This document shows positions 63,890-64,000 of a stretch of DNA of 64,000 nt, piece by piece. The DNA lies in assembly GCF_000002075.1 (NCBI RefSeq), contig NW_004797403.1:179121-243120 (forward strand). The letters run 5' to 3'. Below the pieces are notes generated by a model that worked only from the letters and a program-made list of their open reading frames with translations, ran no database searches and was not told the origin of the DNA. This DNA comes from Aplysia californica (taxonomy: Eukaryota > Mollusca > Gastropoda > Aplysiida > Aplysiidae). Position 1 is the first letter of the stretch, and each line of letters opens with the position of its first letter. The translations under genes were made by a program, and so were the position numbers.

Positions 63890-64000
63890 GGCACGGCGAA
63901 GCAATAAATAAATAAATGGTGAGGATGGACACTAAGTTTGTCAACGGAATTCCATCTCCTCCAAGTTTCTCCATGACAGCATTAAAAACAGTTTCACCAC
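63890..64000 (-). pseudogene. Possible hAT/DUF4371-type protein fragment, cut by the window edge
   Basis: The minus strand opens GETVFNAVMEKLGGDGIPLT then NLVSIL, resembling the segment before the second catalytic region of hAT-derived DUF4371/ZBED-like proteins. The likeness ends at NLVSIL, by a splice or truncation. Confidence 0.3.

Overview
The window is metazoan nuclear DNA: spliced genes with GT-AG introns, long AT-rich introns, and many SINEs, LINE fragments and MITE-like elements. The gene set (a motile-cilium gene and a SPATA2/Tamo-type gene) and the repeat style fit a lophotrochozoan, most likely a mollusc. That is an inference; nothing in the sequence names the species.

Left part (about 5.4-17.4 kb, minus strand): a complete gene for DRC4/GAS8, a subunit of the nexin-dynein regulatory complex of motile cilia. 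I resolved ten coding exons (486 residues, all nine introns phase 0) down to the stop codon and a polyadenylation signal. About 60 bp upstream of the proposed initiator exon lies a perfect RFX X-box consensus, as expected for a ciliary gene. Intron 1 carries a decayed Tc1-type (DD34E) transposon and a small TIR element ten bases apart.

Middle part (25.7-42.7 kb, plus strand): a complete three-exon SPATA2/tamozhennic-like gene (667 residues; PUB-type N-terminus, two C-terminal RanBP2/NZF zinc fingers) at 32.5-38.2 kb. Before it sits a near-identical second copy of the last exon plus about 4 kb of downstream DNA (25.8-31.57 kb), directly after a 100-N gap that falls inside a TCTG/TCTA microsatellite. 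The right edge of the copy lies inside a TTAA-flanked piggyBac-type MITE that also lies downstream of the full gene. This is the layout expected from unequal crossing-over between MITEs, although a haplotype or assembly duplication is a serious alternative. A 205-bp patch in the copy looks gene-converted. A SINE has landed exactly on the 5' splice site of exon 2 and duplicated it.

The rest (17.4-25.7 kb and 42.7-64 kb) shows no convincing host gene. It holds repeats: a short SINE family with 8-14 bp target duplications and a covarying 3' hairpin, related longer SINEs, a 6-bp-TSD MITE family with CTGTCCCCG ends, the piggyBac-type MITEs, pogo-like TIR elements, two LINE fragments, and microsatellites. 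There is a second N gap at 59.1 kb. The last 110 bases may encode a piece of a hAT/DUF4371-type protein on the minus strand.
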